Notes: a model not told the origin generated them from the letters alone. Shown: positions 39,159-52,709, counted from the stretch's first letter. The stretch is DNA of 64,000 bases from Glaciihabitans sp. (GCA_025463785.1 JAODBD010000005.1:334335-398334); one strand, 5' to 3'. Translations and numbers: made by a program.

Positions 39159-39328
39159 GACGAGAGGCTAGTTCCGCGATCGAGTCGGCGAGCGGAGTTA
39201 TCCCCAGCCCCACGACGGGGGCGTGGTCAAACGCGGCATGATCTGGTTTAGTGACAGAGTTCCCCCATTCGGGGGTATACCACTCCGTCGATTCGTGACA
39301 CCAGTCCATCGCAATTTTGGGAGCGTCC

Positions 39329-39787
39329 ATGCCGTCTGCCGTACCGTCGCTGGCGACATCAGTGCCTGTCATCGATCGGGATCGCAGCTCACGCTCACGA
39401 TTCGATCCGGATGAGTTCTTCGGGCAGCAGCCGGCATCTACGTCGGCGTTGCCTGACCCTGCCCCGCTGCTCGAGAACCTCACGCGGTGCGTGATCGAGA
39501 TCCTCGCAGGCGCTCGCGATCTCGAGCAGGTCGCGCGCTGGGTAACCGACGACGTGTATCGGCATCTGCTGAAGCGCGTCGTACTCTCGACTCGGGCACG
39601 GCGGGCGCGAGGGCAGAACGCGTCGCGGCCATCGTTTTCGATCGGCTCGACGACGGTTTGCGAGCCACGGGATGGCGTGGTTGAAGCCGTGATTATCGTG
39701 CGCGGGCGCGCCCGCACGAGGGCGGTCGCCATCCGCCTCGAGGGTCTCGACTCACGCTGGCGCGCGACCGCAATCAACGTTCTCTAG
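39329..39787 (+). CDS. Rv3235-family protein
   Basis: LTRCVIEILAGARDLEQVARWVTDDVYRHLLKRV; position next to secA as in many actinobacteria. Confidence 0.72.
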   Translation: MPSAVPSLATSVPVIDRDRSSRSRFDPDEFFGQQPASTSALPDPAPLLENLTRCVIEILAGARDLEQVARWVTDDVYRHLLKRVVLSTRARRARGQNASRPSFSIGSTTVCEPRDGVVEAVIIVRGRARTRAVAIRLEGLDSRWRATAINVL

Positions 39788-39833
39788 ACATCCCCTCCCC
39801 GAGCTCCCAGCCCGCGATTTGCCCATTCCCCGC

Positions 39834-39913
39834 TCCCGCCTCCCCGAGTTGCCCACTTAGGTCGGGTTTCCGACGCAGAACCCGGCAAAACTGGGCAACT
39901 CGGGGAGGCGGGA
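39834..39913. repeat. Intergenic long hairpin (22-bp perfect arms)
   Basis: TCCCGCCTCCCCGAGTTGCCCA (39834-39855) / TGGGCAACTCGGGGAGGCGGGA (39892-39913), inner CGGGTT/AACCCG. Confidence 0.9.
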
Positions 39914-39990
39914 ACTCGAGGGGGGCGGGACTCGCGGGCGGGGGCATTCGCGGGCGGGCAACTCGCGAGCGAAGCGTGGGGCTAGCGCCC

Positions 39991-42831
<2,841 letters not shown>

Positions 42832-42957
42832 CGATTTACTCCCAAAGTTGTTGGTTGCACACGAAGGTGCGAGCTGCCTCACGGCGAGCGCGACAAATCG
42901 CCAGCACGCGTTACAGCTTCGTTATGCTACCAACCAAAGGTGGGGCGGCGCTGCTAG

Positions 42958-43638
42958 CTACCGCCGTACGGCCGCCAGAGTCTCCGGCACGGTATCGAGC
43001 TCCTCGTCGAGGCCGATAACTCCGTAGTCCCAGCCCTTACGGCGGTACACGACGCTCGGTCTGCCCGAATCGCGCTCGATAAAGAGGAAGAAGTCGTGGC
43101 CGACGAGTTCCATCCGGTCGACGGCGTCCTCCGTCGTAAGCCGCTCGGCGGGGAAAACCTTCTCGCGAATGACGACCGGCGAGTACGCGGCCTCCTCAGG
43201 CTCGCCGCTCTGAATCGGCACGGTACCCGTGCTGACGTTCGCGATCAGTTCGGCTGAAGCCGGCGTGATGTCGACGACCGAGAATCCGCCGGACGACGCC
43301 TCCCGCAGCGAGACCGGACGGTGCTGCCCGCGATGGACCTTCTTGCGGTCCTTGGCCTGGCGGATGCGCTCGATGAGCTTGTCGATCGCCAGGTCGAATG
43401 CGACGTACTTGTCGCTACCAGCGGACTCGGCCCGCACGACGGGGCCTGGACCAATCAGGGTGAGTTCGACCCGATCATCACCCGATGGGCCGGTCGATTT
43501 CTCGTGATGCCTGCACACCTTGACTTCGAAGGCGATGGCTTTCTCTGCGAGATGAGAGACCTTATCGGCCTTCTCCGTCGCGTATTCGCGAAAGCGATCA
43601 GTGACCCCCAGGCCCTGTCCGGTGATGGTAATTTCCAC
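42958..43638 (-). CDS. hpf: Ribosome hibernation promoting factor (long form)
   Basis: 226 aa; MEITITGQGLGVTDRFREYATEKADKVSHL; C-terminal MELVGHDFFLFIERDSGRPSVVYRRKGWDYGVIGL. Confidence 0.95.
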   Translation of the reverse strand: MEITITGQGLGVTDRFREYATEKADKVSHLAEKAIAFEVKVCRHHEKSTGPSGDDRVELTLIGPGPVVRAESAGSDKYVAFDLAIDKLIERIRQAKDRKKVHRGQHRPVSLREASSGGFSVVDITPASAELIANVSTGTVPIQSGEPEEAAYSPVVIREKVFPAERLTTEDAVDRMELVGHDFFLFIERDSGRPSVVYRRKGWDYGVIGLDEELDTVPETLAAVRR

Positions 43639-43730
43639 GCTGACCTCCTAGCCCCGTGCGCGAAATGCCTGGATGCCAGGCGGTTCGTTTCGCGCCTTTA
43701 GCCCCACCGTAGACCCGCGACCTTGGAATG

Positions 43731-44405
43731 TCACGGAGTGTTCTGTGAAACTCCGGAGAGTGCCGTGGATCGGTCGAACACGCGTGGCGTGAAGGCGAGG
43801 GCGGCGCCGCCGATGACCTCGGCGCCGGCCGTCCGAAGTGCTCGGGATGCCTCCGCGAACGTCGCCCCCGTTGTCACGACATCGTCGATCAGAATGAATT
43901 TTCGGCCAACGAGCGATTGCCTCGCCCTCATCGACTCGACCAGGTTGCTCGCCCGATCCTCAATGCCGAGGGTCTTCTGGCTGAGCGTGGAACGGTTATG
44001 CACGAGCACCTTCGAGAGCTCGACTCCCGCCCGACGACAGAGCAGCGCCACAGGGTCGTAGCCGCGTCGACGCCAGGCAGCCCTGCTCGTCGGTACCGCG
44101 ACCAGCTCGACTCCCGGTTGCGCGGCCCTGGCGAGCGCGGGTGCGAGCGCGAGGCCAAGCGGCTTCGCGACATCCGTGCGGCCGTTCTCTTTCAGAGCGA
44201 GCAGAGCCTGTCGCACGACACCTTCGTAGCGAAGCGCAGTGAATACCGTGGTGCCATCGGCGAGCGTTCGGGGGGTGACCTCTGGCATCAACTCGAGGCG
44301 GCAGCTATCGCAGAGGGTGCGATCTGCGCTGCCACAGCCTGCACAGTGGATGGGCGAAAGTGCCGCGAACGCATCGAGAAGTGCGCTGACAACTTTGTGG
44401 CCCAT
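43731..44405 (-). CDS. ComF family phosphoribosyltransferase-like protein
   Basis: Zn-ribbon IHCAGCGSADRTLCDSCR; PRTase FILIDDVVTTGATFAEASRALRTAGA. Confidence 0.9.
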   Translation of the reverse strand: MGHKVVSALLDAFAALSPIHCAGCGSADRTLCDSCRLELMPEVTPRTLADGTTVFTALRYEGVVRQALLALKENGRTDVAKPLGLALAPALARAAQPGVELVAVPTSRAAWRRRGYDPVALLCRRAGVELSKVLVHNRSTLSQKTLGIEDRASNLVESMRARQSLVGRKFILIDDVVTTGATFAEASRALRTAGAEVIGGAALAFTPRVFDRSTALSGVSQNTP

Positions 44406-44491
44406 CCGCACAGCATGCCATGGCCGCAACAGATCGGTCTACCACTAATTTCTCGCTGTGCAGAACCGCGCCCGTCCGGGCATGGGAAGGA

Positions 44492-46165
44492 CTACTGCTG
44501 CGTCGCCAGCACGGATGCCGTGATGCCGAGTTCCTGCCATCCGCTTGAGCGCAACTGGAACACCTGGTTCTCGAGGGTGATCACGCGCAGCGACTGTTCC
44601 CCGCTGCCTCCGACGATGTGCACCGCGTTGACGGGAGTCGACGGATCTCCGCCCGTCCCGCCGATCGTGTACGTGACGACGGTGTCCTTGCCGCCCGTCA
44701 CGTTCAGTGCCGCGATCGACATCGAGTCGACCCAGGTCGCGTCAACGGGCTCCGCACTCGACACCGGCAGATCGAGCGGCGTCCCCAAACTCGATGGGAT
44801 ATTGCCGCCGCTACGGACAACCCCCAAAACGACCAGGCGTGACCCAGTCGCGGTCTTTAGATAGAGGAGGACTCGCGTGCCGTCGTGCGATACCTGTAGG
44901 GATACCACCTTCGGACGACCCGTGAATGGTGACGGGATGGAGTGCGCGACGCCGTCCGGTCCCGTGACGCGGATCGCTGCGGCATCCGTCGATGGCACCG
45001 ACCAGGCGTAGCCATATGGATCGATGGACGGCGCGATCAGGTCCCTGCGCGAGTCGATGAGCTTCGCGGATGTCGTGGCCGAGGTGGCAAGATATACACC
45101 GGCCCTGGCGAGGATGGCGGCGCTGCCCTGATTGCGCGCGACGACAACGGCCGTGGGATTCAGGGCGACGATCTGCGTCGACAGCCTGCCGATGTCGGCA
45201 AGCTTCGGCCAGAATCCGAAGTTCCTGTCGTGGAGGACAAGTGGATCTGCGTCGATCGAGATCGCGTTCACAGCCGTCGCGGCTCGAATCTGGAGGGGTG
45301 CACCACCGACGTCGATCGCGACGAGGGTGATGCTCGACGAGAACAGGCTGGCTTCCAACTGCTTGAGGATCTGGGTCTGCGCAACGGGTTTGAGCTGTGC
45401 GGCATCGGCCGAAAGATCGACCGTTGCGGTGCTGGCACGCACCTCGACCGCGCGCTGCTGCTTGATGCCCTGCGGGAACGCAGAGACGACCACGCCGTCC
45501 TGTAGGGATGGCGCCGGGCCAGCAAGTAACGCGTTCACCACTCGAGTGGGCATTGTCGAATCCGACGGGAACCAGCGCACATCCGGCACCAGGAAGTGGA
45601 AAGTCGGGTCAAAGAAGTACAGCGGTTCCTGGGAGAACGAACCGGCGAAGTTGCCGCGCGAGATCACGATGCCGTCGGCCAGGCTACTGATTCGCCACTG
45701 TCCGTTGACCTTCTGGAACGAGAACGACAGAGACTGACTGGAGGTCGTACTCTGCTCAGAGTAGATGCCCGACTGGTCGACGTTCGCCTTAGTCGTGACG
45801 GTGTAGCTGATGCCATCCGCGCCGTCGTCCTGGGTCTCGGGAGCGTCCTCGCGCAGGAGGACACTCTTGGTCGGATCCCACTTTTGGGCGGCATCTGCCG
45901 TCAAGTACGCGCGCGCGATGCTGTAGTCATTTTCCGGTCGTACTACGGCCTGCATGAAGTCGGTAAGGATCTCGCTCTTCGTGGCGCCGTTCGGCGGGCG
46001 CGACGGCAGCTGGGCACCGCTCGGCTGGTCCGCCGACCCGACAGCGGGACCGACATTGACGCCCCCGCCCCTCGGAATGCCAACACAGCCTGCGAGGGCG
46101 AGGGCGACAACGCAGGCGGCAACCAGTGTTCGCGCGAGCCTTGCTGGGATCCGGCCTCTACTCAT
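44492..46165 (-). CDS. lpqB: LpqB family lipoprotein (GerMN plus beta-propeller)
   Basis: From MSRGRIPARLARTLVAACVVALALAGCVGIP lipobox; directly downstream of mtrB. Confidence 0.93.
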   Translation of the reverse strand: MSRGRIPARLARTLVAACVVALALAGCVGIPRGGGVNVGPAVGSADQPSGAQLPSRPPNGATKSEILTDFMQAVVRPENDYSIARAYLTADAAQKWDPTKSVLLREDAPETQDDGADGISYTVTTKANVDQSGIYSEQSTTSSQSLSFSFQKVNGQWRISSLADGIVISRGNFAGSFSQEPLYFFDPTFHFLVPDVRWFPSDSTMPTRVVNALLAGPAPSLQDGVVVSAFPQGIKQQRAVEVRASTATVDLSADAAQLKPVAQTQILKQLEASLFSSSITLVAIDVGGAPLQIRAATAVNAISIDADPLVLHDRNFGFWPKLADIGRLSTQIVALNPTAVVVARNQGSAAILARAGVYLATSATTSAKLIDSRRDLIAPSIDPYGYAWSVPSTDAAAIRVTGPDGVAHSIPSPFTGRPKVVSLQVSHDGTRVLLYLKTATGSRLVVLGVVRSGGNIPSSLGTPLDLPVSSAEPVDATWVDSMSIAALNVTGGKDTVVTYTIGGTGGDPSTPVNAVHIVGGSGEQSLRVITLENQVFQLRSSGWQELGITASVLATQQ

Positions 46166-47768
46166 CGTCTTCTCCTGCCTCGTCGTTCGGAGGAAGTTCA
46201 AGCGGCGAGGACCGAAACACTCCGCCGCTCTCGCGCGGCAGGGTGAGTCGAAAACAGGAGCCCTCGCCTGGCGCGCTCCACACTTCGAGCCAGCCGCCGT
46301 GGAGCGCGGCGTCCTCGAGCGAGATCGCCAGCCCGAGCCCCGTGCCGCCGGTGGTGCGCTGGCGCGACGGGTCTGCCCGCCAGAATCTGTCGAACACGCG
46401 TTCCATGGCGGCAGCGGTCATCCCTATGCCGTAGTCGCGGACGGCGAGCGCAACCGCGGTTGCATTGCTGTCGACGTAGACGATGATGGGCCGTCCCTCG
46501 CCATGGTCGATGGCATTACCGAGGAGGTTTTGCAGGATACGGCGAACGCGCCTCGCCTCAACGTCGGCCTCAAAGTAGCCGCCCGGCGCAACCACCCGAA
46601 GTTCGGACCCCTTACTCTCGGCAAGGGATGCGACGGACTCGACGGCATCCTCGACCAAGCGAACCAGGTTGGTCGGTTCAGTCTCGAGCTCGACGGCTCC
46701 CGCGTCGTACCGGCTCATTTCGAGAAGATCGGCCAACAGGATTTCGAAGCGCTGGACCTGGGTTCGCAGGAGCTCGGCCGTCCTTGCGGTCGCGGGCGGG
46801 AAGTCGGCGCGCTGGTCGTAGAGCACGTCTCCCGCCAGACGAATGGTCGTCAGCGGTGTGCGCAGCTCGTGCGACACGTCGGATACGAAACGCTGTTGCA
46901 CCTGCGACAGTGTTGCCAGCCGCACGATCTGCTTTTGCAGGCTGTCGGCCATGCCGTTGAACGATCGCGCGAGCGTCGCGATGACGTCATCGCCCCGCTC
47001 CGGGATGCGCCGCTCAAGCTCACCCGCCGCGAGCTTCTCCGCGGTCTCGGCTGCGAGTCGCACCGGGCCCACGACCAGCCGAACGACGATGTAGGTGACC
47101 GCGCCGATCAACACGATGAGCGCCAGCCCGCCCAGCAGCAGCGTGCTCTGCAGAGAGTCGAGCGTCTGCTGCGAGTCGGCGAGGTTGTAGATCAGATACA
47201 GCTCGTAGCGACCCGAGTTCGGCAGGTTCACATTTGAGCCGATCACGATGCCAGGCGCGCTTCCCCCGGGCGCCGGGATGTCGACCGACTGCCAGTACAC
47301 CCGGGACGTGCCCGTCGCGGTGGCCTGCACCCTCGTTCGAAGCTCGGCGCTGATGAGCTTCGTGGCCTCGGGACCGGGCGGCGTCGCGACATCGCTCGGA
47401 ACGTGGGGACCGGATTGGTGCGGGCTGCGCAGGATGGCGATGAAGGTACCCGACGTGTTCGAACTCGACTGCAGCACGTCGGTGTATGCGGTCGTCGCAG
47501 CGGACTCCGTCGTGGTCGTCGAGCCCGGCCCGTTGGTTGAGTTGAACAGGCTCTGCACGATGCTCGTCGCGCGGTCGGCCTGCACGAGCAGCTGCTGCGT
47601 TCGCGAGTGGAAGAGGTTCGTTCCGACGCTGATCGACACATAAGCACCGATGATCCCGACCGCGATGGTCGAAAGGACGATCGTGATTGCCACCGTGCGT
47701 ACCTGCAGCGACGAGCGCCACACCCTGACAAGGCGGCTGAGCCACGCTCGCCAGTCGAAATCGCGCAT
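46158..47768 (-). CDS. mtrB: MtrB sensor histidine kinase
   Basis: 536 aa; HAMP, DVSHELRTPLTTIRLAGDVL, FWRADPSRQRTTGGTGLGLAI; between lpqB and mtrA. Confidence 0.95.
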   Translation of the reverse strand: MRDFDWRAWLSRLVRVWRSSLQVRTVAITIVLSTIAVGIIGAYVSISVGTNLFHSRTQQLLVQADRATSIVQSLFNSTNGPGSTTTTESAATTAYTDVLQSSSNTSGTFIAILRSPHQSGPHVPSDVATPPGPEATKLISAELRTRVQATATGTSRVYWQSVDIPAPGGSAPGIVIGSNVNLPNSGRYELYLIYNLADSQQTLDSLQSTLLLGGLALIVLIGAVTYIVVRLVVGPVRLAAETAEKLAAGELERRIPERGDDVIATLARSFNGMADSLQKQIVRLATLSQVQQRFVSDVSHELRTPLTTIRLAGDVLYDQRADFPPATARTAELLRTQVQRFEILLADLLEMSRYDAGAVELETEPTNLVRLVEDAVESVASLAESKGSELRVVAPGGYFEADVEARRVRRILQNLLGNAIDHGEGRPIIVYVDSNATAVALAVRDYGIGMTAAAMERVFDRFWRADPSRQRTTGGTGLGLAISLEDAALHGGWLEVWSAPGEGSCFRLTLPRESGGVFRSSPLELPPNDEAGEDDE

Positions 47769-47773
47769 CGCTC

Positions 47774-48454
47774 TTAGGCCAGCGCCCCAGCGCGATAGCC
47801 GACGCCGCGCACGGTCATGACAATGCGCGGGTTGTCTGGATCGTGCTCGACCTTCGCACGAAGGCGCTGCACGTGAACGTTGACGAGCCGGGTGTCGGCC
47901 TTGTAGTGGTAGCCCCAGACCTGCTCGAGCAGCATCTCGCGCGTGAACACCTGCTGCGGCTTGACCGCGAGGGCGAGCAGAAGTTCGAACTCGAGCGGCG
48001 TCAGGTTGATCCTGGCTTCACCACGGCGAACCTCGTGACCGGCAACATCCATCACCAGGTCACCGACCTGCAGAATGTCAACGGACGTGTGCGAGGTTGG
48101 TCGAAGACGGGTCCGGATGCGTGCAACCAGCTCCTTCGGATTGAACGGCTTGACCACGTAGTCGTCTGCGCCGCTTTCGAGGCCCTTCACGACATCCGTT
48201 GTGTCGCTCTTGGCAGTCAGCATGATGATCGGCGTACCGGACTCTTCGCGGATGCGCGTGGCGACCTCGATGCCGTCCATCCCGGGCAGCATGAGATCGA
48301 GCAGGACCAGATCGGGGTTCGAGTTGTGGAATGCCTCGACTGCGTCACCGCCGTCTGCGCAGAAGATGGGCTCAAAGCCTTCGGTGCGCAGCACAATACC
48401 GATCATCTCCGCAAGAGCGGTGTCATCGTCGACAACGAGAATTCGCGCGTTCAT
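47774..48454 (-). CDS. mtrA: MtrA response regulator
   Basis: MNARILVVDDDTALAEMIGIVLRTEGFEP; OmpR-type winged helix EQVWGYHYKADTRLVNVHVQRLRAKVE. Confidence 0.95.
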   Translation of the reverse strand: MNARILVVDDDTALAEMIGIVLRTEGFEPIFCADGGDAVEAFHNSNPDLVLLDLMLPGMDGIEVATRIREESGTPIIMLTAKSDTTDVVKGLESGADDYVVKPFNPKELVARIRTRLRPTSHTSVDILQVGDLVMDVAGHEVRRGEARINLTPLEFELLLALAVKPQQVFTREMLLEQVWGYHYKADTRLVNVHVQRLRAKVEHDPDNPRIVMTVRGVGYRAGALA

Positions 48455-48568
48455 GGTCCTCATTAAAGCCGTGCCTCATTGTGGAGAAGCTTGTCGCTAA
48501 CAGTAGTCGAGTGTGAAAGCATAATCCGGTGTAGCCCGACGGTTCCGTCGGCCATGGAGGGGAACCGC

Positions 48569-49789
48569 GTGAGCGACAGTACAGGGACGCCAGGCGCGAC
48601 ACCGTGGCAGTCGCCCAGCGGGTCGCCGCGGCCGCCCGAGTTTGGCGAATTCGGAGCGCCGCCGCCGCTCGATGCGCCGCAGGCATTCGGTGGACCGCAA
48701 CCGTGGATGCCGCCGCCTAAGCCGGGGCTCATTCCGCTCGCTCCGATGACGCTCGGCTCGATTCTCGGCGCATCCTTCCGCGTGCTGCGACGCAATCCGC
48801 GTCCCGTGGTTGGCATTTCCGCCATCGTTCACGTCGTGATCGCGGCCGCCACCATCCTCACCACGACACTGTTCGCGGTGAATACCATCACCGATGCGCT
48901 CAAGCAACTCGCCAGCGGAACGGCGACCACCCCAGGGGAGCTCGGCAACCTTCTCACCGCCGACCTGGCCGAATTTGCCATCGTCGGGCTCGGCTTTGTT
49001 GGCGCGGTGTTCCTGCAGGGCATCATCAGCCTCGAGGTCGCGCGCGGAACGGTCGGCGAGCGCCTGCCGCTTCGAGCCCTTCTCGGGCGAGCTCGCGGCC
49101 GCATTCTCGTGCTGATCGGCTGGTCGCTCGCCATTGTGGGGGTCATCGTTGTGACGGTTGGCATCCTGATCTTCGTCATCGCGATTCTGGCGGTGTCAGC
49201 CGGCGGTGCAGGAGCGGGGTTCGCGGTGCTGATCCTGGTCGTCGGCTTCCTGGGTGGCGCGGTGCTCACAGTGTGGCTCGCGACCAAGCTGAGCCTCGTG
49301 CCGAGCGCGCTCGTCATCGAACGAATGACTCTCGGCCGTGCGATGCGGCGATCGTGGTCGCTCGTCAAGGGTTACTTCTGGCGCACTTTCGGCATCCAGG
49401 TGCTGGTATCGCTCATGCTGTCCATCGCAGCGTCCGTTGTTCAGACGCCGGTTTCGATCATTGGTGAACTGCTGGCCCTGTCGTCGAACCCAACCAACCC
49501 TGTGCAGGCCGTGAATTCCGCGCTCACGGGGATCGCAGTAGTCAGTGCGCTCGTGGGTGCTCTGGTCGGCACCGTCACGAGCATTGTGACGAGCTCGACC
49601 AGTGCACTTGTCTATATCGATCTGCGCATCCGCAAGGAGGGGCTCGACCTTCGCCTCATGCAGTTCGTGGATGCCCGCCAGGCCGGCGTCACGCTGTCGG
49701 ACCCTTACCTGCTCGATGAGGTTCCCGTCGCGCTCGCTGCGCCACCGGCTCCTCCCGCCCTGCCGTATGACTCCGTGCCGACTGCATGA
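48569..49789 (+). CDS. Polytopic membrane protein (glycerophosphodiesterase membrane-domain-like)
   Basis: GTG start with GGAGGGG upstream; Pro-rich N-terminus then TM segments. Confidence 0.65.
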   Translation: MSDSTGTPGATPWQSPSGSPRPPEFGEFGAPPPLDAPQAFGGPQPWMPPPKPGLIPLAPMTLGSILGASFRVLRRNPRPVVGISAIVHVVIAAATILTTTLFAVNTITDALKQLASGTATTPGELGNLLTADLAEFAIVGLGFVGAVFLQGIISLEVARGTVGERLPLRALLGRARGRILVLIGWSLAIVGVIVVTVGILIFVIAILAVSAGGAGAGFAVLILVVGFLGGAVLTVWLATKLSLVPSALVIERMTLGRAMRRSWSLVKGYFWRTFGIQVLVSLMLSIAASVVQTPVSIIGELLALSSNPTNPVQAVNSALTGIAVVSALVGALVGTVTSIVTSSTSALVYIDLRIRKEGLDLRLMQFVDARQAGVTLSDPYLLDEVPVALAAPPAPPALPYDSVPTA

Positions 49790-50457
49790 GTTTGCCGCAC
49801 GCCATAACTCGGATCATCGGCTCGCCGAGCGCGCCTCCACTCGATCCGAACTCGACCGAGGCGCGCCAGCAACTGGCACACGAGCTCGCCAAGGCCGGCT
49901 ATCAATCCGCCAAACCCACTCTGATCCAATTGATCGAGAAGGCACTCAGCGACTGGTTCGCTTCGATTCGACCGATTGGTGGTGCGGGGGTCGGTGACTC
50001 CCTCGGTGTCGTCATCGTGATCCTCGTCATCGCCGCGCTCGCCGTTGGGTTCCTGATCTTCGGCGTGCCCCGACTCAACCGTCGCGCGCGCTCGGTCGGC
50101 GCACTGTTCGGCGATGAGGACGAACGCGACTCCGTGACGCTGCGCCGCGCGGCCGAGGCAGCTGCCGCAGCGGGCGACTACGCCACCGCCATCGCCGAGG
50201 AGTTCCGCGCAATCGCGCGCGGACTGTCCGAGCGCACGGTCGTGGTCACATTTCCTGGCACCACCGCTCACGGATTCGCCGAACAGGCCGCCCTCTCGTT
50301 CCCGTCCTCACGCGGTGCGCTGCGGGCTGCGGGCGATTCCTTTGATGGCGTTCGCTATCTCAGCACCTCGGGGTCGGAGGCCGAATGGCTCGGAGTGAGC
50401 GCCCTCGAGCGCGCACTCCGGGCAGCAAAGCCGATCCTCGAGGGAGCGCTCGCGTGA
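49786..50457 (+). CDS. DUF4129 domain-containing membrane protein
   Basis: 223 aa; ATGA overlap with preceding gene; C-terminal RRAAEAAAAAGDYATAIAEEFRAIARGLSER...TAHGFAEQA. Confidence 0.85.
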   Translation: MSLPHAITRIIGSPSAPPLDPNSTEARQQLAHELAKAGYQSAKPTLIQLIEKALSDWFASIRPIGGAGVGDSLGVVIVILVIAALAVGFLIFGVPRLNRRARSVGALFGDEDERDSVTLRRAAEAAAAAGDYATAIAEEFRAIARGLSERTVVVTFPGTTAHGFAEQAALSFPSSRGALRAAGDSFDGVRYLSTSGSEAEWLGVSALERALRAAKPILEGALA

Positions 50458-51677
50458 GCGCAACGCCGACGCTGGAGCGTGCGGAGGCCGCGCCTCACGA
50501 ACCCGACACGCAGGTGAGCAACGAAGTAGCGACGCCGCGGACACGTACTGTTGCGCGCCGCGCGCTGTTTTGGATCGTCCTCGTTCTCGTGCTCCTTACC
50601 CTTGTCGTAACCGGCCTGGTCCTTGCGGGCAGCGGTCCGAGTACCGAGCGACTGTCGGCGACCAACGCACATCCCGTCGGGGCGAAGGCACTCATTGAGG
50701 TGCTGAAACAGGATGGCGTAGCCGTCGCCGCGCCCCGCAGCCTTCGCTCTGCGATCGCCGACGTCAGCGCAAACCCCACGACCACGACGCTCGTCCTGTA
50801 CGACCAGTCATCGATTCTGACGGCCAGCCAGCTCACCCGGCTGAGCAGCGTCGCATCCGATCTTGTCGTCATCGAGCCGTCGTTCACCGCGCTGAGGGCT
50901 CTCGCGCCGAGCATTTCGGCGGCCGGCTTCGCCCCCTCGCGCGCTAGTGCCGGCTGCGATTTCGGTCCCGCGCAGCTCGCCGGCAGCCTGAGCGGACTCG
51001 GCAAGTGGTATCGCGTCGACAGCAACGTTGATTCCACGACCTGCTTCGGCTCGAAGGGCGCATACTCGCTCGTGCGGGTCGCCGGCCCCGACGGTACCGT
51101 GACCGTCCTCGGCAGCACGACGATCCTGACAAACCAGTCGATCACCCAGAGCGGCAACGCCGCGCTCGCCCTCGGTCTCTTCGGCGCCAACAACCACCTG
51201 GTCTGGTATCTGCCCTCGTTTGCGGACGCGCCAGCGATGCCGACGGGCGGCATCCCTGCGCCCACCTGGGTACCGCTGCTCGCAGCGCTCCTCGGGCTGG
51301 TCGTCGTTGCGGCGGCGTTCTGGCGTGGGCGCAGGTTCGGCGCGATCGTCATCGAGCGCATGCCGGTGGTCGTCCGCGCGAGTGAAACTCTCGAGGGTCG
51401 CGCGCGCCTCTACCAAAAGGCGTCCGCGCGCACCCACGCGCTCGACGCGCTGCGCATCGGCACCCTGGACCGGCTCGCCAAACTCTGCGGTCTCCCCACG
51501 CGCGCAACACTCGACGACATCGTCGGAGCGGTCGCGAGTCACACCGGTCGACCGCTGGATGAGGTGCGAAGCCTTCTCGTCGACGAAACGCCGACCGGAG
51601 ACGCCCACCTGGTGCGACTGTCGGATGACCTTGCCGACCTCGAGAAGGAAGTCGCGAAGGCGACGCGACCGTCGTAG
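50454..51677 (+). CDS. DUF4350 domain-containing protein
   Basis: GTG start overlapping preceding stop; TNAHPVGAKALIEVLKQDGVAV...LYDQSSILTASQLTRL. Confidence 0.88.
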   Translation: MSATPTLERAEAAPHEPDTQVSNEVATPRTRTVARRALFWIVLVLVLLTLVVTGLVLAGSGPSTERLSATNAHPVGAKALIEVLKQDGVAVAAPRSLRSAIADVSANPTTTTLVLYDQSSILTASQLTRLSSVASDLVVIEPSFTALRALAPSISAAGFAPSRASAGCDFGPAQLAGSLSGLGKWYRVDSNVDSTTCFGSKGAYSLVRVAGPDGTVTVLGSTTILTNQSITQSGNAALALGLFGANNHLVWYLPSFADAPAMPTGGIPAPTWVPLLAALLGLVVVAAAFWRGRRFGAIVIERMPVVVRASETLEGRARLYQKASARTHALDALRIGTLDRLAKLCGLPTRATLDDIVGAVASHTGRPLDEVRSLLVDETPTGDAHLVRLSDDLADLEKEVAKATRPS

Positions 51678-51752
51678 CATCCCGACCGCCCAGGCCAACG
51701 CGGCGTCCCACCGGGCGCACGCCGCAGCCCAAATAGATAAGAAAATGAGTCA

Positions 51753-52709
51753 ATGACCGACAATGACCTTCGCGCCGCGTTCTCGCGCGTACGAACCGAG
51801 GTGGGCAAGGCCGTCGTTGGCCAGGACTCCGCGGTTACCGGCCTCATGATCGCCCTGCTCGCCAGCGGCCACGTGCTGCTCGAGGGCGTGCCGGGGGTGG
51901 CGAAGACGCTCCTCATTCGCACGCTTAGCCAGACACTGACCCTCGAGTCGAAGCGCGTGCAGTTCACTCCAGACCTGATGCCGGGAGACGTGACCGGTTC
52001 GCTGGTGTACGACGCAAGGCGGGGAGAATTCGAGTTCCGTGCCGGGCCGGTGTTCACCAACATCCTGCTCGCGGATGAGATCAACCGAACTCCCCCGAAG
52101 ACGCAGTCTGCTCTGCTGGAAGCAATGGAAGAGCGACAGGTCTCGGTCGACGGCGAGACCCGCAAACTGCCGGTGCCGTTCATGGTCGCAGCGACCATGA
52201 ACCCGATCGAATACGAGGGCACTTACACGCTGCCTGAGGCACAACTCGACCGATTCCTGATGAAGCTCATCCTCGATCTGCCCGAGCGCACCGACGAGAT
52301 CGAGGTGCTGACGAGGCACTCCGCGGGTTTCAACCCGCGCGACCTGGTGGCCGCTGGCGTGACTCCCATACTCGACGCTGCACAACTGGGCGAAGCGCAG
52401 GCGGCCGTCGGCAAGGTTGGGGCGAGCGCCGATGTCATCGGCTACGCGGTCGACCTGGCGCGCGGGACGCGCCAGAGCCCATCGGTCAAGCTGGGGGTGA
52501 GCCCTCGCGGTACCACCGCGCTGCTCGCTGCGGCCAAGGCGTGGGCGTGGCTCAACGGGTTCGACGCGATCACCCCGGACCACATCCAGGCCATGGCGCT
52601 GCCGGTTATGCGCCACCGCATCCAGCTTCGTCCTGAGGCCGAACTCGAAGGCGTTTCGGCTGACACCATCCTGCGCTCGGTTCTGCAGCAGGTCCAGGTG
52701 CCGATCTAG
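51753..52709 (+). CDS. MoxR family AAA+ ATPase
   Basis: 318 aa; LLEGVPGVAKTLLIRTL, LLADEINRTPPKTQSALLEAMEERQVSVDGET. Confidence 0.95.
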   Translation: MTDNDLRAAFSRVRTEVGKAVVGQDSAVTGLMIALLASGHVLLEGVPGVAKTLLIRTLSQTLTLESKRVQFTPDLMPGDVTGSLVYDARRGEFEFRAGPVFTNILLADEINRTPPKTQSALLEAMEERQVSVDGETRKLPVPFMVAATMNPIEYEGTYTLPEAQLDRFLMKLILDLPERTDEIEVLTRHSAGFNPRDLVAAGVTPILDAAQLGEAQAAVGKVGASADVIGYAVDLARGTRQSPSVKLGVSPRGTTALLAAAKAWAWLNGFDAITPDHIQAMALPVMRHRIQLRPEAELEGVSADTILRSVLQQVQVPI

